Assembly (NCBI GenBank): GCA_902774845.1
Contig: CACYJU010000003.1
Span: 62,001-126,000, forward strand
DNA length: 64,000 nt
Direction: 5' to 3'
Source of the DNA: an uncultured Bacteroidota bacterium
GTDB lineage: Bacteria > Bacteroidota > Bacteroidia > Bacteroidales > P3
Both the position numbers and the translations under genes were made by a program. This document shows, piece by piece, positions 1 through 8,335 of this stretch. The notes under the pieces are model-generated. The model made no database searches, was not told the origin of the DNA, and worked only from the letters and a program-made list of their open reading frames with translations. Numbering within the stretch: position 1 is the first letter of the stretch; each line of letters opens with the position of its first letter.

Positions 1-768
1 CCCGAGCCGCCCACCGACCCATGCGCCACAGCCATGTCGCTACCCTACGAGGAAAACTTCTCGGGTTATATCGACAACACGGCTATACGTCCCTATATGG
101 CAGGTGCGAAGATGCCCGACTGTTGGACGGCTTTCGGCAACGGCACGACACAGTATCACTATACCGCCAACTCCGAGACCTCTGTCTACTTCGGCGGTGT
201 GGGTTATTCCACCAGCACCAATAACTTCGGCGCCATCGCAGTCAACGACGCCTTCCTGTCGCTTATCGGCAGTCAGATCTACACCGGAACCAACGCTTCG
301 CATATCGCCAGCATGAACTCGACAGGCACCTGCCGCTACGCCATCCTGCCTGCCCTCGACCAGCCGCTGAGGCAGACGATGCTCACCTTCGACCGTCGCA
401 CCAGCATGGGCGGCGCACAGCTGGTGGTCGGATATGTGACCGGCGACACCTCGACCTTCGTAGGACTCGACACCCTGGAGGCGGACAACCGCGTGCTCCA
501 TAACGACACCGTGCATTTCAACCAGTATGCCGGCATGCCCGACAACGCACGCCTCACCTTCAAGTGGGAGGTCACCAGCAGCACTAACAGCAGCACCGGT
601 CCTGGCTACCGCTACTGCGGCATCGACAACCTCACCGTCGCCCTCGACACCACGTCGAGCGACCCCAATCCTCCTGTAAACCCCGTTGACGCCACCATCG
701 CCCACTCCGAGATCCTCTATTGGGTCGGCGAAGGCAGCAACGAAGCCCTCTTCATCGTCAGCTACGCC

Positions 769-832
769 CAACCCGACACCGCTTTCGCCTGGGGCTACCG
801 CAACCCGACACCGCTTTCGCCTGGGGCTACCG
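769..832 (+). repeat. Exact 32-bp tandem duplication
   Basis: Bases 769-800 and 801-832 are identical (unit begins CAACCCGACACCGCTTTCGC). Since 32 is not a multiple of 3, the duplication shifts the frame of the enclosing gene. Confidence 0.97.
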
Positions 833-1138
833 CTTCAACTCCGAAGCCACCATACAGCAGATGGTGAACGACATCGACGCCGAAGACCCCCGACTCGAGA
901 TAGTAGGCAACCCCTCGAACGGCGGCGACATACGCTTTGCACTCGATAACGGCGACACCCTCGCACTCTCGCCCGTCGACCCCGTTCGTGGATATAACTT
1001 CTGGTGGACGAACCTCAACGGCCTCAGCGTCGCGAGCATGACCACCGTGCTCCAGAACGGCGACTACTTCAAGTATGGCGACCTCAACTCCGCCACCGAC
1101 TGGGACTTCCAGTATGGCTACTATCTGCAGGAAGCCTG

Positions 1139-1164
1139 GACGAAGGTGCCGGACGAAGGTGCCG
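1139..1164 (+). repeat. Exact 13-bp tandem duplication
   Basis: GACGAAGGTGCCG occurs twice, at 1139-1151 and 1152-1164. It shifts the frame back to that used before 769, and the two duplications together add 45 bp. Confidence 0.95.
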
Positions 1165-2161
1165 ACGCCCGTCAGCGTCCCCGACACCACCACCCCCGGC
1201 CCCGGACCGGAGCCGCAACCTGAGCATGGTCCCTTCTGCGGAGCAGTAGGCACCGTAGGATGTGATGCCATAGCCGCCGACAGCAGCGCCATCGTCGCCT
1301 GGGCGACCGGATGCTCGCTGAACCTCGCAACTCAGAATATCGCCATCGATGGTTCGCCCTTGGTCAGCTATGGCAACTCATTAGATGCAGTAGGACCTTG
1401 CTCCATGACCGACAATCTCTCGGTCGTCAGCCTTGGCGACGGCGGGTCGGCCATCCTCTCGTTTCGACGCCCCATCCGCAACGGTTTAGGACCTGATTTC
1501 GCTGTCTATGAGAACAGCTTCGACGACCACTTCCTCGAGCTGGCTTTCGTCGAGGTCAGCACCGACGGAGAACACTTCGTCCGTTTCCCCGCCACGAGCC
1601 TCACTCAGACAGGAACCCAAGCATCAAGCATCGACCCCACATATATCAACAACCTGGCCGGCAAATACCGTTACGGCTACGGTACTCCGTTTGATTTGGA
1701 AGAGCTGCGCGACAGCACTGGCATCAACATCGACAGCATCGTCTATGTGCGTATAGTCGATGTGGTAGGCAGCATCAACCCTTTATTTGCCACTTACGAT
1801 GCCTACGGTCATATCGTCAACGACCCATGGCCAACCAACAGCTACAGCGGCGGATTCGACCTCGATGGTGTTGCCGTATTGTACGAGAACATCACCACTC
1901 ATGATGGGATAGACGACGTTGTGAATGTCGTTGAGCACCTCTGGCCCAATCCTGCGACCAGCCACGTGAATGTCCAGCTCAGCCGCCCCTGCGAGGCAGT
2001 CCTCTACGACCTCGCTGGACGAAAGATGGTCACCTTCACACTCCGAGAAGGCCACAACACCCTCGACCTCACCAACCTGAACAACGGCATCTATATGCTC
2101 CGCACCGAAGGAACGGTGAGCAAGATAGTGAAGAACTAACAAAAATGAACTCTGCGATTAA

Positions 2162-2196
2162 GGTTCGGAAGAACAAGCTCGCTTGTTTTTCCGAAC
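2162..2196. repeat. Inverted repeat after the broken surface-protein gene
   Basis: GGTTCGGAA pairs with TTCCGAACC, extended inward by GAACAAG/CTTGTTT around a CTCG-like loop. There is no T-run directly after it, so a terminator role is not certain. Confidence 0.6.
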
Positions 2197-2236
2197 CGAA
2201 GCAGAATGACTCCCGAAGGGAGGCAAAACGAAGAAA

Positions 2237-2266
2237 GGCACTCCTCTTGCGAGGGGTGCCTTTGTG
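2237..2266 (+). terminator. Terminator-like hairpin, first copy of a duplicated element
   Basis: GGCACTCCTC and GAGGGGTGCC form a stem around TTGC, followed by TTTGTGTG. The same 24 bases occur in reverse complement at 17184-17207, after the CPBP protease gene. Confidence 0.6.
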
Positions 2267-2304
2267 TGTGCCCGCACAGGGCTGATGTGAGACTCTCCCC
2301 CAGG

Positions 2305-2328
2305 CCCCCTCTCTGGTTAGAGAGGGGG
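2305..2328. repeat. Perfect 9-bp-stem hairpin
   Basis: CCCCCTCTC and GAGAGGGGG flank the loop TGGTTA. It lies between the terminator-like hairpin and the first 11-bp array. Function unknown. Confidence 0.6.
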
Positions 2329-2417
2329 TGTTAGGATGAGTGAGGGATTAGGGAGTGACCAGGCAGTTAGAGAGGGTTTCATTTGCAGTTTGAAAATATA
2401 GTAAAAAGGTTGTATTT

Positions 2418-2560
2418 GTATACGGTTTCTATACGAGTTGTTTACGAGTTGTATACGGTTTCTATACGAGTTGTATACGGTTTGTATACGGTTTGTATAC
2501 GACTTCTATACGGTTTCTATACGAGTTGTATACGGTTTCTATACGACTTCTATACGCGAG
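2418..2560. repeat. 11-bp tandem array, 13 units (TATACG core)
   Basis: Thirteen consecutive 11-bp units fit the pattern (G/C)TATACG followed by GTT(T), AGTT or ACTT, for example GTATACGGTTT and CTATACGAGTT. The third unit has TTTACG and the last is degenerate. Unit length stays exactly 11 throughout, close to one DNA helical turn. Confidence 0.93.
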
Positions 2561-2725
2561 TGCCTCCGGTGGAGGCGCGAGACGTACCAATCACCATTTG
2601 CCGCAGCATGAAAGGTTATGAGAGTGGCCTGCGAGGCAATAGGCGCCTGCCAGCGAGAATATTAAGATCACCCCTACGGTGAGTATCGCCCACCGCGGAG
2701 GAGAAAATCCCTGAATCGTAGTTAT

Positions 2726-2747
2726 GTCATAGTAATGTCATAGTAAT
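2726..2747. repeat. 11-bp direct repeat, two units
   Basis: GTCATAGTAAT occurs twice in tandem at 2726-2736 and 2737-2747. A looser match precedes it. Confidence 0.8.
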
Positions 2748-2789
2748 TACACAAGTAAGAGAATCTGTTAATGCGTGAATGTGTGCTAA

Positions 2790-2815
2790 CGGCTTTGCCG
2801 CTTGGCTCGGCCAAG
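2790..2815. repeat. Dispersed double-hairpin element, copy 1
   Basis: CGGCTTTGCCG followed by a short spacer and TTGGCTCGGCCAA, two small adjacent hairpins. Near-identical copies lie at 18708-18733 (opposite strand) and 50858-50884. Confidence 0.7.
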
Positions 2816-2927
2816 AATGTGTTAATGTGTAAGTAGAAGAGACCTTAACCATCTTACATCTTCCAATACAACCCGTGCCGAGGGGCTGGTATAGTGCTTG
2901 TGAGGTCAAAGCGAGATGGACTCCAAC

Positions 2928-2982
2928 TCGAAGCTTATTCGAAGCTATATCGAAGCTAAATCGAAGCTAGATCGAAGCGACC
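2928..2982. repeat. 11-bp tandem array, five units (TCGAAGC core)
   Basis: Five 11-bp units begin TCGAAGC: TCGAAGCTTAT, TCGAAGCTATA, TCGAAGCTAAA, TCGAAGCTAGA and TCGAAGCGACC. Same period as the array at 2418-2560 but an unrelated word. Confidence 0.92.
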
Positions 2983-3055
2983 TGTGTAAAAGCTTAAATA
3001 CGTGATATTTGCAATTTATTAATTTGCAATTTACCGAATCGGCATTTTCCTACAC

Positions 3056-4072
3056 TTACCGCAGCTGGATTTTCATCGCGGGGCGGTCGCCTATCTGGAG
3101 TATGTAGTCGTTGCAACTGCCTGTCGCTATTGCCGAACCGTTGCTTGCGAGGCCGTTGAAGGCTGATGTACTCGGGAAAAGATCGATGGTGCAGATGACG
3201 GTGGCCTTCTGCGCTGCCACGAGGTTGCCTGTGCAGTCGAACAGTCGTATGAGCTCGCCATCGACACCGGTGATAGTGAGCCGTGTGCCATCGAGCGAGA
3301 CCGTAGGCTCGTCGTCATCGGGTGGCTGAACGGTCTCGTCACCGCTGTCCATGAAGCTGATGATATCCAATGGCGGCAGCTTCTCCAAAGGCTCCGGTTT
3401 GGCTTTGGGTGTGCGCCTGACTTTATTTGTCGAGGGTATGGTGTCCTGCTTTTGTGGCGTAGGTTCTGCTTGTGTTGGTATGGTGTCGATGATGGGTTCT
3501 TCATCACCCCCTTTGCCGAAGAAATGTTGCCTCCACTCTGGAACCACGGCGACAGCCACCACGGTGGTCACCAGCAAGGCCAGCAGAATCAGTGCTACAC
3601 GGCGCATTTTCTGTATGGTGCGGCGCATCCGCTGATAGACGGCATCTCGGTTGAGTCCCATCGCAGCACCTATTTCGTCTCCACGATAGCCCTCAAGGAA
3701 AAGCCTCATCATACGCTGTTCGTCGGGGGTGAGTGAGGAGATGAGACCGTCGATGAGCTCTTTCCGATGCTTCGATTCCTCGTCGGCGAGGGTGTTGGTG
3801 TTCTCGTCCGTTATCGGTACTGTCGGAAGTGTCCGCTTCCGTCCCATCTGGTAGAATACCGAGCGGGCTTGCCAGCGCACCCACGCCCTCTCCTGCCGTG
3901 TACCGGCGTCGGGACGCAGCTTGCCGAAATTCTCCCACAGCTGTATCGACACCTCCTGCAGAAGGTCCTGACAACGGTCGTAGTCACCGTTAGCCCTCTC
4001 CCAGCACAGATGCCACAGCATCGCACGATGGCGTGTGAGCAGGTCGGTATATGCGCTATGTCGGTCCGTCAT
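3056..4072 (-). CDS. Membrane-tethered sigma-70-family factor with an exported C-terminal domain
   Basis: 338 residues from the ATG at 4072 (a TTG at 4096 is the only upstream alternative). Residues 8-80 look like sigma region 2 (CQDLLQEVSIQLWENFG). Residues 108-157 are region 4 with a helix-turn-helix (DEIGAAMGLNRDAVYQRMRR). Residues 158-177 are a strong membrane span (RVALILLALLVTTVVAVAVV). A Pro/charged linker (178-255) follows, then a beta-rich domain (256-338) ending YILQIGDRPAMKIQLR. That end resembles a T9SS type A sorting domain: DG-LIRLFDCTGNLV, then YILQI, then a short basic tail. The sigma part would face the cytoplasm and the tail the periplasm. It is divergent from the LRR gene at 4271, about 200 bp away. 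Ordinary ECF factors are about 180 residues with no span. Sigma assignment is secure. The sorting-domain resemblance is my reading. Confidence 0.82.
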   Translation of the reverse strand: MTDRHSAYTDLLTRHRAMLWHLCWERANGDYDRCQDLLQEVSIQLWENFGKLRPDAGTRQERAWVRWQARSVFYQMGRKRTLPTVPITDENTNTLADEESKHRKELIDGLISSLTPDEQRMMRLFLEGYRGDEIGAAMGLNRDAVYQRMRRTIQKMRRVALILLALLVTTVVAVAVVPEWRQHFFGKGGDEEPIIDTIPTQAEPTPQKQDTIPSTNKVRRTPKAKPEPLEKLPPLDIISFMDSGDETVQPPDDDEPTVSLDGTRLTITGVDGELIRLFDCTGNLVAAQKATVICTIDLFPSTSAFNGLASNGSAIATGSCNDYILQIGDRPAMKIQLR

Positions 4073-4149
4073 CAGTTTAATAACGTGTTGAATCAAAGAA
4101 TAGTCTATCTACCAATCACTAATAAACTATATACACACTTTCCAACCGA

Positions 4150-4191
4150 AATCTGACAATGACCTGTATTTTTTTTGCCAGATGTCAGATT
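4150..4191. promoter_or_regulatory. Inverted repeat upstream of LRR gene 1 (possible operator)
   Basis: AATCTGACA at 4150-4158 is mirrored by TGTCAGATT at 4183-4191, with a T-rich centre. The same arms occur upstream of the paralogue (6369-6411). It sits about 20 bp before the -7 box, where the -33 element would be. Confidence 0.6.
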
Positions 4192-4210
4192 CGATTCTGT
4201 TTGTGTGTAA

Positions 4211-4218
4211 TATGTTTG
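4211..4218 (+). promoter_or_regulatory. Bacteroidetes -7 box for LRR gene 1
   Basis: TATGTTTG matches TAnnTTTG, 52 bp before the ATG. It is conserved in sequence and context upstream of the second LRR gene. Confidence 0.6.
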
Positions 4219-4225
4219 TAAGATC

Positions 4226-4244
4226 GGTCGGTATTTGACTGATT
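4226..4244 (+). promoter_or_regulatory. 5'-leader hairpin, LRR gene 1
   Basis: GGTCGGTATTTGACTGATT can fold as RNA with GU pairs. The equivalent site at 6446-6464 is a perfect hairpin, so several differences between copies keep the pairing. Confidence 0.45.
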
Positions 4245-4270
4245 GATTTATAAACTTAAAACAAAGTAAT

Positions 4271-6052
4271 ATGAAAAAAATTATTCTTTTACTCGGCACA
4301 TTGGGGCTACTCGGACTTTTCTCTATCGCATCGGCCCAAACCGGTGATCAATATTTTGTGAGCGGCGGCTTGACCTACAAAATTCTTTCGGCCGACGACC
4401 ATGCCGTAGAGGTGCGTGGTGGTGAGTCTTGTGACACCTATCGGGGCAACCTGAATATTCCAGCAACTGTGATGTACAATGGCGAAACCTACGATGTGGT
4501 CTCTTTGGGTGAGATGGCTTTTTATGGAGCTTCTCTGTCGGGATTAACCATACCGGCGTCGGTCACCCAGATAAAAGAGGCCTGTTTTCGGGGTGCCAGC
4601 GGTCTTACAACAATCAATGTCTCTGCCTCGGTGACGAACATTGAGATGTGGGCTCTCGCTGCCAAAGGTCTCAAGTCCATCAATGTGGACGAGAACAATC
4701 CCAACTATATTTCCATAAACGGAATCCTTTTCAGTAAAGACACCTCAACCTTGGTTGAATGCCCGCGTGGTAAAAGCGGAACAATAACATTGCCGCAAAA
4801 CACTAGACACATTGCTCCTTGCGCCTTTTGCGAATGCAACTCGATAACCGGAGTGTCATTGCCCGAGGGTTTGTCCAGCATCGATTTCTGGGCTTTTACG
4901 TGTTCCAGCCATCTGAACAATATAGTTATTCCTTCGTCTGTCTCATATCTTGGAGCCAATCTTTTTGCCGGATGTTCGGCTCTGACCAACCTTACCATTG
5001 CAGAAGGGAACACCCACTACTATATTGACGAAAAGGCAATTTATTCCGTTGGTGGGGACACCCTTGTTTCGTGTCATAAAAGTGCCGACACGGTGATTCT
5101 GCCAAGCACATTGCGTGTTGTGAGTGGTTTTATGTTCAATCCGAACGTCAAATACGTATATGTGCCTGACGAAATAACCACCATTGCCCCCAACGCCTTC
5201 TCTTATAGCTCACTTGAATGCATCGTCTTGCCAAGCCATTTGGAACGGCTGGATGGTTATGCGTTCGATGAGTGCACGTCGTTGACTTATGTCTCAATGC
5301 CGTTGACCCTCGACACGATGGGCAGAGCGTGTTTCGAACTTTGCACCAACTTGAGCTCCATATCGATACCGAATGGCTTGCGCACAGTTCCAAGGGAGGC
5401 ATTTATGTATTGTACCGCCCTTTCGCACATCACCTGGGGTGACGATGTCGAGACCATCGACTCGTACGCTTTTGGAAATTGCGCAATGTCCAGTCTTCAA
5501 CTTCCGCCATCGTTAAAGGTCGTTCGGTATGAAGCTTTCTGGAAAGGACGTAAGCTGAAAAAAGTTTCCTTTTCTGCTCCTCTTGACACTATCGAGTTCG
5601 GAGCTTTCGAGGAACATGCTATCAGAACGTTACTGTTAAAAAACACTTTGCCGCCAGCGACTACAAGTGAGGGCGATTATGACGGATGTCTGTATGGAAC
5701 GACCGTCGACACCATCGTCATCCCATGTGGCACTTTAGATGCATACTTGGCCGACAGCTACTGGGGCCAGTTCGCCGATTTCTACTATGAGGACTGCAGT
5801 GGGATTGAGGAAGCGGTCAGCAGTCGGCAGTCGGCGGTCAGCGTCTATCCTAATCCGACACAGGGTATGGTTTATATCAACAGCGAGGCGGGCGAGATAA
5901 AGTCTGCGGAAGTGTACAATGTCCGCGGAGAAAAGGTGTCGGTGCAACTTACGACTGAAGGCATTGACATGTCAAGGTTATCGGCTGGCGTGTACTACCT
6001 GATTCTTAAAACCGATAGCGGGACGTATCGTCAGAAGGTAGTGCGGCTGTGA
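4271..6052 (+). CDS. BspA-like leucine-rich-repeat surface protein with T9SS sorting domain
   Basis: 593 residues. Signal peptide at 1-22 (MKKIILLLGTLGLLGLF, then ASAQ). From about 60 to 490 it holds repeated LRR_5 units of the BspA type (for example SLSGLTIPASVTQIKEACF and SSIDFWAFTCSSHLNNIVIP). The unit near 490, TVDTIVIPCGTLDAYLADSYWGQF, is shared word for word with the paralogue downstream. The last 75 residues are a type A sorting domain (VSVYPNPTQGMVYIN to YRQKVVRL). BspA-like proteins are adhesins or scaffolds on the cell surface. It is 62% or so alike by eye to the gene at 6500, with the same leader, so the pair arose by duplication. Base composition is more AT-rich than its flanks. 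Confidence 0.9.
   Translation: MKKIILLLGTLGLLGLFSIASAQTGDQYFVSGGLTYKILSADDHAVEVRGGESCDTYRGNLNIPATVMYNGETYDVVSLGEMAFYGASLSGLTIPASVTQIKEACFRGASGLTTINVSASVTNIEMWALAAKGLKSINVDENNPNYISINGILFSKDTSTLVECPRGKSGTITLPQNTRHIAPCAFCECNSITGVSLPEGLSSIDFWAFTCSSHLNNIVIPSSVSYLGANLFAGCSALTNLTIAEGNTHYYIDEKAIYSVGGDTLVSCHKSADTVILPSTLRVVSGFMFNPNVKYVYVPDEITTIAPNAFSYSSLECIVLPSHLERLDGYAFDECTSLTYVSMPLTLDTMGRACFELCTNLSSISIPNGLRTVPREAFMYCTALSHITWGDDVETIDSYAFGNCAMSSLQLPPSLKVVRYEAFWKGRKLKKVSFSAPLDTIEFGAFEEHAIRTLLLKNTLPPATTSEGDYDGCLYGTTVDTIVIPCGTLDAYLADSYWGQFADFYYEDCSGIEEAVSSRQSAVSVYPNPTQGMVYINSEAGEIKSAEVYNVRGEKVSVQLTTEGIDMSRLSAGVYYLILKTDSGTYRQKVVRL
5815..5842 (+). repeat. 7-bp tandem array in the linker before the sorting domain
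   Basis: Four 7-bp units (GGTCAGC, AGTCGGC, AGTCGGC, GGTCAGC) encode SSRQSAVS directly before VYPNP. The paralogue has a related array at 8071-8098. Confidence 0.8.
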
Positions 6053-6368
6053 GAAAGTTCCACACGAATTTTTGAAATGGGCAATAAAAAGGATGATAAA
6101 ACGACCACCGAAAGGTCGCCGAAGGATCGAAAGATTAGTGCTTTAAAATCAATACTTTGCAAACTTCTATAGGGTTACTTTGTAAAATACTGTCTTATAA
6201 ATGGTTAGCTATCGTGAAGGGTGGTGTATGTATGGTGTTGGTCGGTCATGTGTTTTATAAACGGATTCTTGCGAATAATGTTGTTATATAGTGGTCGGTG
6301 ATCAGTAGTCAGTGGTTAGTGACTACCACAATCATGTATTTAAACAATATTACACATCTTTTTGCGAA

Positions 6369-6411
6369 AATCTGACAGGAGGGATTGAATTTTTTTTTCA
6401 GTTGTCAGATT
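6369..6411. promoter_or_regulatory. Inverted repeat upstream of LRR gene 2 (possible operator)
   Basis: AATCTGAC at 6369-6376 and GTCAGATT at 6404-6411, matching the site at 4150-4191. The spacer sequence has drifted while the arms are kept. Confidence 0.6.
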
Positions 6412-6430
6412 CGACTCCGTTTGTGTGTAA

Positions 6431-6438
6431 TATGTTTG
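6431..6438 (+). promoter_or_regulatory. Bacteroidetes -7 box for LRR gene 2
   Basis: TATGTTTG in a context identical to 4211-4218, 61 bp before the ATG. Confidence 0.6.
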
Positions 6439-6445
6439 TAGGATT

Positions 6446-6464
6446 GGTCAGTATTTTACTGACC
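6446..6464 (+). promoter_or_regulatory. Perfect 5'-leader hairpin, LRR gene 2
   Basis: GGTCAGTA and TACTGACC form an 8-bp stem around TTT, just after the predicted transcription start. It corresponds to the wobble-paired stem at 4226-4244. Confidence 0.55.
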
Positions 6465-6499
6465 GTAAAAACAAATTCATTAACTTAAAACAAAGCATT

Positions 6500-8326
6500 A
6501 TGAAAAAAATTATTCTTTTTCTCGGCACATTGGGACTGTTTGGACTTACTACCGTCGCATCGGCCCAGAGCAGTGATCAATATTTTGAAACTGGCGGCTT
6601 GGGGTATATTATTCTGTCGTCTATGGATCACACAGTGGAGGTTAGCCGTCTGTGGAATGGCGGTTTTTATCGCGGAAATATTACCATTCCCGCCTCGGTG
6701 GTTTACAATGGCGAAACATACAATGTGGTAGCCTTGGGTGAAGAGGCGTTCGAAGGGTCCACTCTATCAAGCGTTACGATTCCTTCGTCTGTCATAGAGA
6801 TTAAGCGCGGCTGCTTCTTCAATGTTATGGGTTCTCTATCGGCAATCAACATACCCGCCTCGGTTACATCGATTGGGGAATATGCATTTGTGGTGCAGAA
6901 CCTCACTGCCATCAACGTGGATGAAAACAATCCCAGTTACAGAACAATAGACGGAATGCTATTCAGCAAAGATACCGCCACATTGATGGCATGTCCTGCT
7001 GCCAAGAGTGGCGCGATAACGCTGCCGCAGAACACAAAGTATATTGCAAACTATGCGTTCACTTTTTGTTTTTACATTACTGGTGTAACGCTGCATGAAG
7101 GCATTTCCAGCATTGGCTGCCGGGCATTCTGGAGCAACAGGCGGTTGAACAATATAGTCATTCCATCATCGGTGAGTCATATCGGTCCAAACCCTTTCGC
7201 CTACTGTCTGGCACTTGACAATCTTACGCTCTCCGATGGTAATATGCACTATTATTTAGACGGTATGATGATTTATTCTGCGGAAGGCGACTCTCTGCTT
7301 TCGGCACACAAAAGTGCTGACTCTGTATTTTTGCCAAATACGTTGCGCTATGTCAACGGTTTTGGACTAAATCAAAACGTGAGATATGTTAATGTACCCG
7401 ATGGGGTTACAACCATAGGCGACGAGACGTTCAATGGAAGCACTCTGGTCAGCATCGATTTGCCGAACCATTTGGATCTTATGGGCGAGGGCGCTTTCGC
7501 CTATTGCAGTTCGCTAACACGTGTTGCAATGCCTTCAAGTCTCGACACGATGAGAAAAGAATGCTTTTTTTCATGCGAAAACTTGACTTCCATTGATATT
7601 CCAAACGGTTTGCGTGCCATTCCTCCGGATGCATTCAACAGCTGTACCTCTCTTTCTCATATTACTTGGGGCGATGCGGTTGAAACTATAGGCGAAGCGG
7701 CTTTCGGCGATTGCGCATTCACTGACCTCATCTTCCCTTCGACTTTGCGGTCCATAGGATTGGCGGCATTCCCCTCCTATAACGGCATGGCTGATATGGG
7801 TAGGGTGGTCTTCACCGCTCCCATCGACACTATTGAACCCGAAGCATTCACCCAGCGGCAAATAGGCTTGCTGCAATTTGTGAACACAACACCGCCTGTC
7901 ACCGTAACGATGCCAGAGTATGGTGAAGACTGGGGCTGCCTTTATTACGCCACCGTTGACACAATCGTCATTCCCTGTGGGACGTTGGATGCATATTTGG
8001 TCGACAGCTATTGGGGTCAGTTTGCCGACAAGTATGGTGAGGACTGCGGCACCGATGGGATAGAGGAGTCTGCCGGCAGCCAGCAGTCGGCTGTCAGCGT
8101 TTACCCGAACCCGACCAGCGGTCAGCTGCACATAAACACCACTGACCAACACATAACCTCCATCACCATCCACAACACAATGGGCGTGCGTGCTCGCACA
8201 GAGCAGATAAATGGGGACAGCAATCACATGACGCTGGATCTCTCGACGTTGCCGGCAGGGGTGTATTACCTGACCGTGAAGAGCGGAGAGTCAACCACAC
8301 TTCACAAGGTGGTGAAGATGGAGTGA
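6500..8326 (+). CDS. BspA-like leucine-rich-repeat surface protein with T9SS sorting domain (paralogue 2)
   Basis: 608 residues, collinear with the gene at 4271. Signal peptide at 1-22 (MKKIILFLGTLGLFGL, then ASAQ), LRR_5/BspA-type repeats from about 60 to 500 (VEIKRGCFFNVMGSLSAINIP), and a type A sorting domain after about residue 530 (VSVYPNPTSGQLHIN to LHKVVKME). The signal peptide, the VDENNPSYR and TLDAYLVDSYWGQFADKY stretches, and the promoter region are the parts most alike between copies. The sorting domain itself differs considerably. It ends 9 bp from the convergent ATPase gene. Expected to be exported by the T9SS and attached to or released from the surface. Ligand unknown. Confidence 0.9.
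   Translation: MKKIILFLGTLGLFGLTTVASAQSSDQYFETGGLGYIILSSMDHTVEVSRLWNGGFYRGNITIPASVVYNGETYNVVALGEEAFEGSTLSSVTIPSSVIEIKRGCFFNVMGSLSAINIPASVTSIGEYAFVVQNLTAINVDENNPSYRTIDGMLFSKDTATLMACPAAKSGAITLPQNTKYIANYAFTFCFYITGVTLHEGISSIGCRAFWSNRRLNNIVIPSSVSHIGPNPFAYCLALDNLTLSDGNMHYYLDGMMIYSAEGDSLLSAHKSADSVFLPNTLRYVNGFGLNQNVRYVNVPDGVTTIGDETFNGSTLVSIDLPNHLDLMGEGAFAYCSSLTRVAMPSSLDTMRKECFFSCENLTSIDIPNGLRAIPPDAFNSCTSLSHITWGDAVETIGEAAFGDCAFTDLIFPSTLRSIGLAAFPSYNGMADMGRVVFTAPIDTIEPEAFTQRQIGLLQFVNTTPPVTVTMPEYGEDWGCLYYATVDTIVIPCGTLDAYLVDSYWGQFADKYGEDCGTDGIEESAGSQQSAVSVYPNPTSGQLHINTTDQHITSITIHNTMGVRARTEQINGDSNHMTLDLSTLPAGVYYLTVKSGESTTLHKVVKME
8071..8098 (+). repeat. 7-bp tandem array in the linker before the sorting domain
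   Basis: Four 7-bp units (TGCCGGC, AGCCAGC, AGTCGGC, TGTCAGC) encode AGSQQSAVS before VYPNP, at the position matching 5815-5842. Confidence 0.75.
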
Positions 8327-8335
8327 AGACATTGC

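Larger units (their letters stand above)
1..2139 (+). pseudogene. Secreted T9SS substrate, 5'-truncated by the window edge and frameshifted
   Basis: The reading frame is open from base 1, so the gene starts upstream. Frame 1 encodes a MAM/choice-of-anchor-J-like beta domain (about 34-660), then an inter-domain region holding YWVGEGSNEALF. A 32-bp tandem duplication at 769-832 moves the true frame to frame 3, and frame 1 stops at 865-867. A 13-bp duplication at 1139-1164 returns the coding frame to frame 1. The last part (about 1230-1900) carries a domain with LGDGGSAILSF, DFAVYENSFDDHFLELAF and GGFDLDGVAVLYEN, known from Bacteroidales cell-surface proteins of unclear role. It ends in a type A T9SS sorting domain (LWPNPATSHVNV to SKIVKN). 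Removing one copy of each duplication gives one continuous protein. As written, translation ends at 867, so the gene is broken or misassembled. Confidence 0.8.
2140..3055. other. Repeat-filled intergenic region
   Basis: No credible gene lies in these 916 bases. They hold several hairpins near the end of the upstream gene, three separate arrays with an 11-bp period, 8-bp-period words such as TAATGTGTGAATG, and one copy of a dispersed double hairpin. An open frame across 2383-2682 exists only because an 11-bp array reads without stops, and its peptide is itself 11-residue periodic. Confidence 0.8.
6053..6499. other. Intergenic region between the LRR paralogues
   Basis: No gene seen in 447 bases. 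The first half is AT-rich, with GACC/GGTC pairings near 6100 and a hairpin at 6305-6326 (GTAGTCA with TGACTAC). The last 130 bases are a second copy of the leader found before the first LRR gene. Confidence 0.7.

Noticed and set aside
769..1164. Programmed ribosomal frameshift
   Set aside because: The shifts are explained exactly by two tandem duplications. No slippery heptamer with a downstream structure was seen.
2383..2682. 99-residue frame across the 11-bp array
   Set aside because: Peptide periodicity comes from the DNA repeat; no start context or protein features.
2418..2982. CRISPR-like array
   Set aside because: Units are only 11 bp, directly adjacent, with no spacers and no cas genes.
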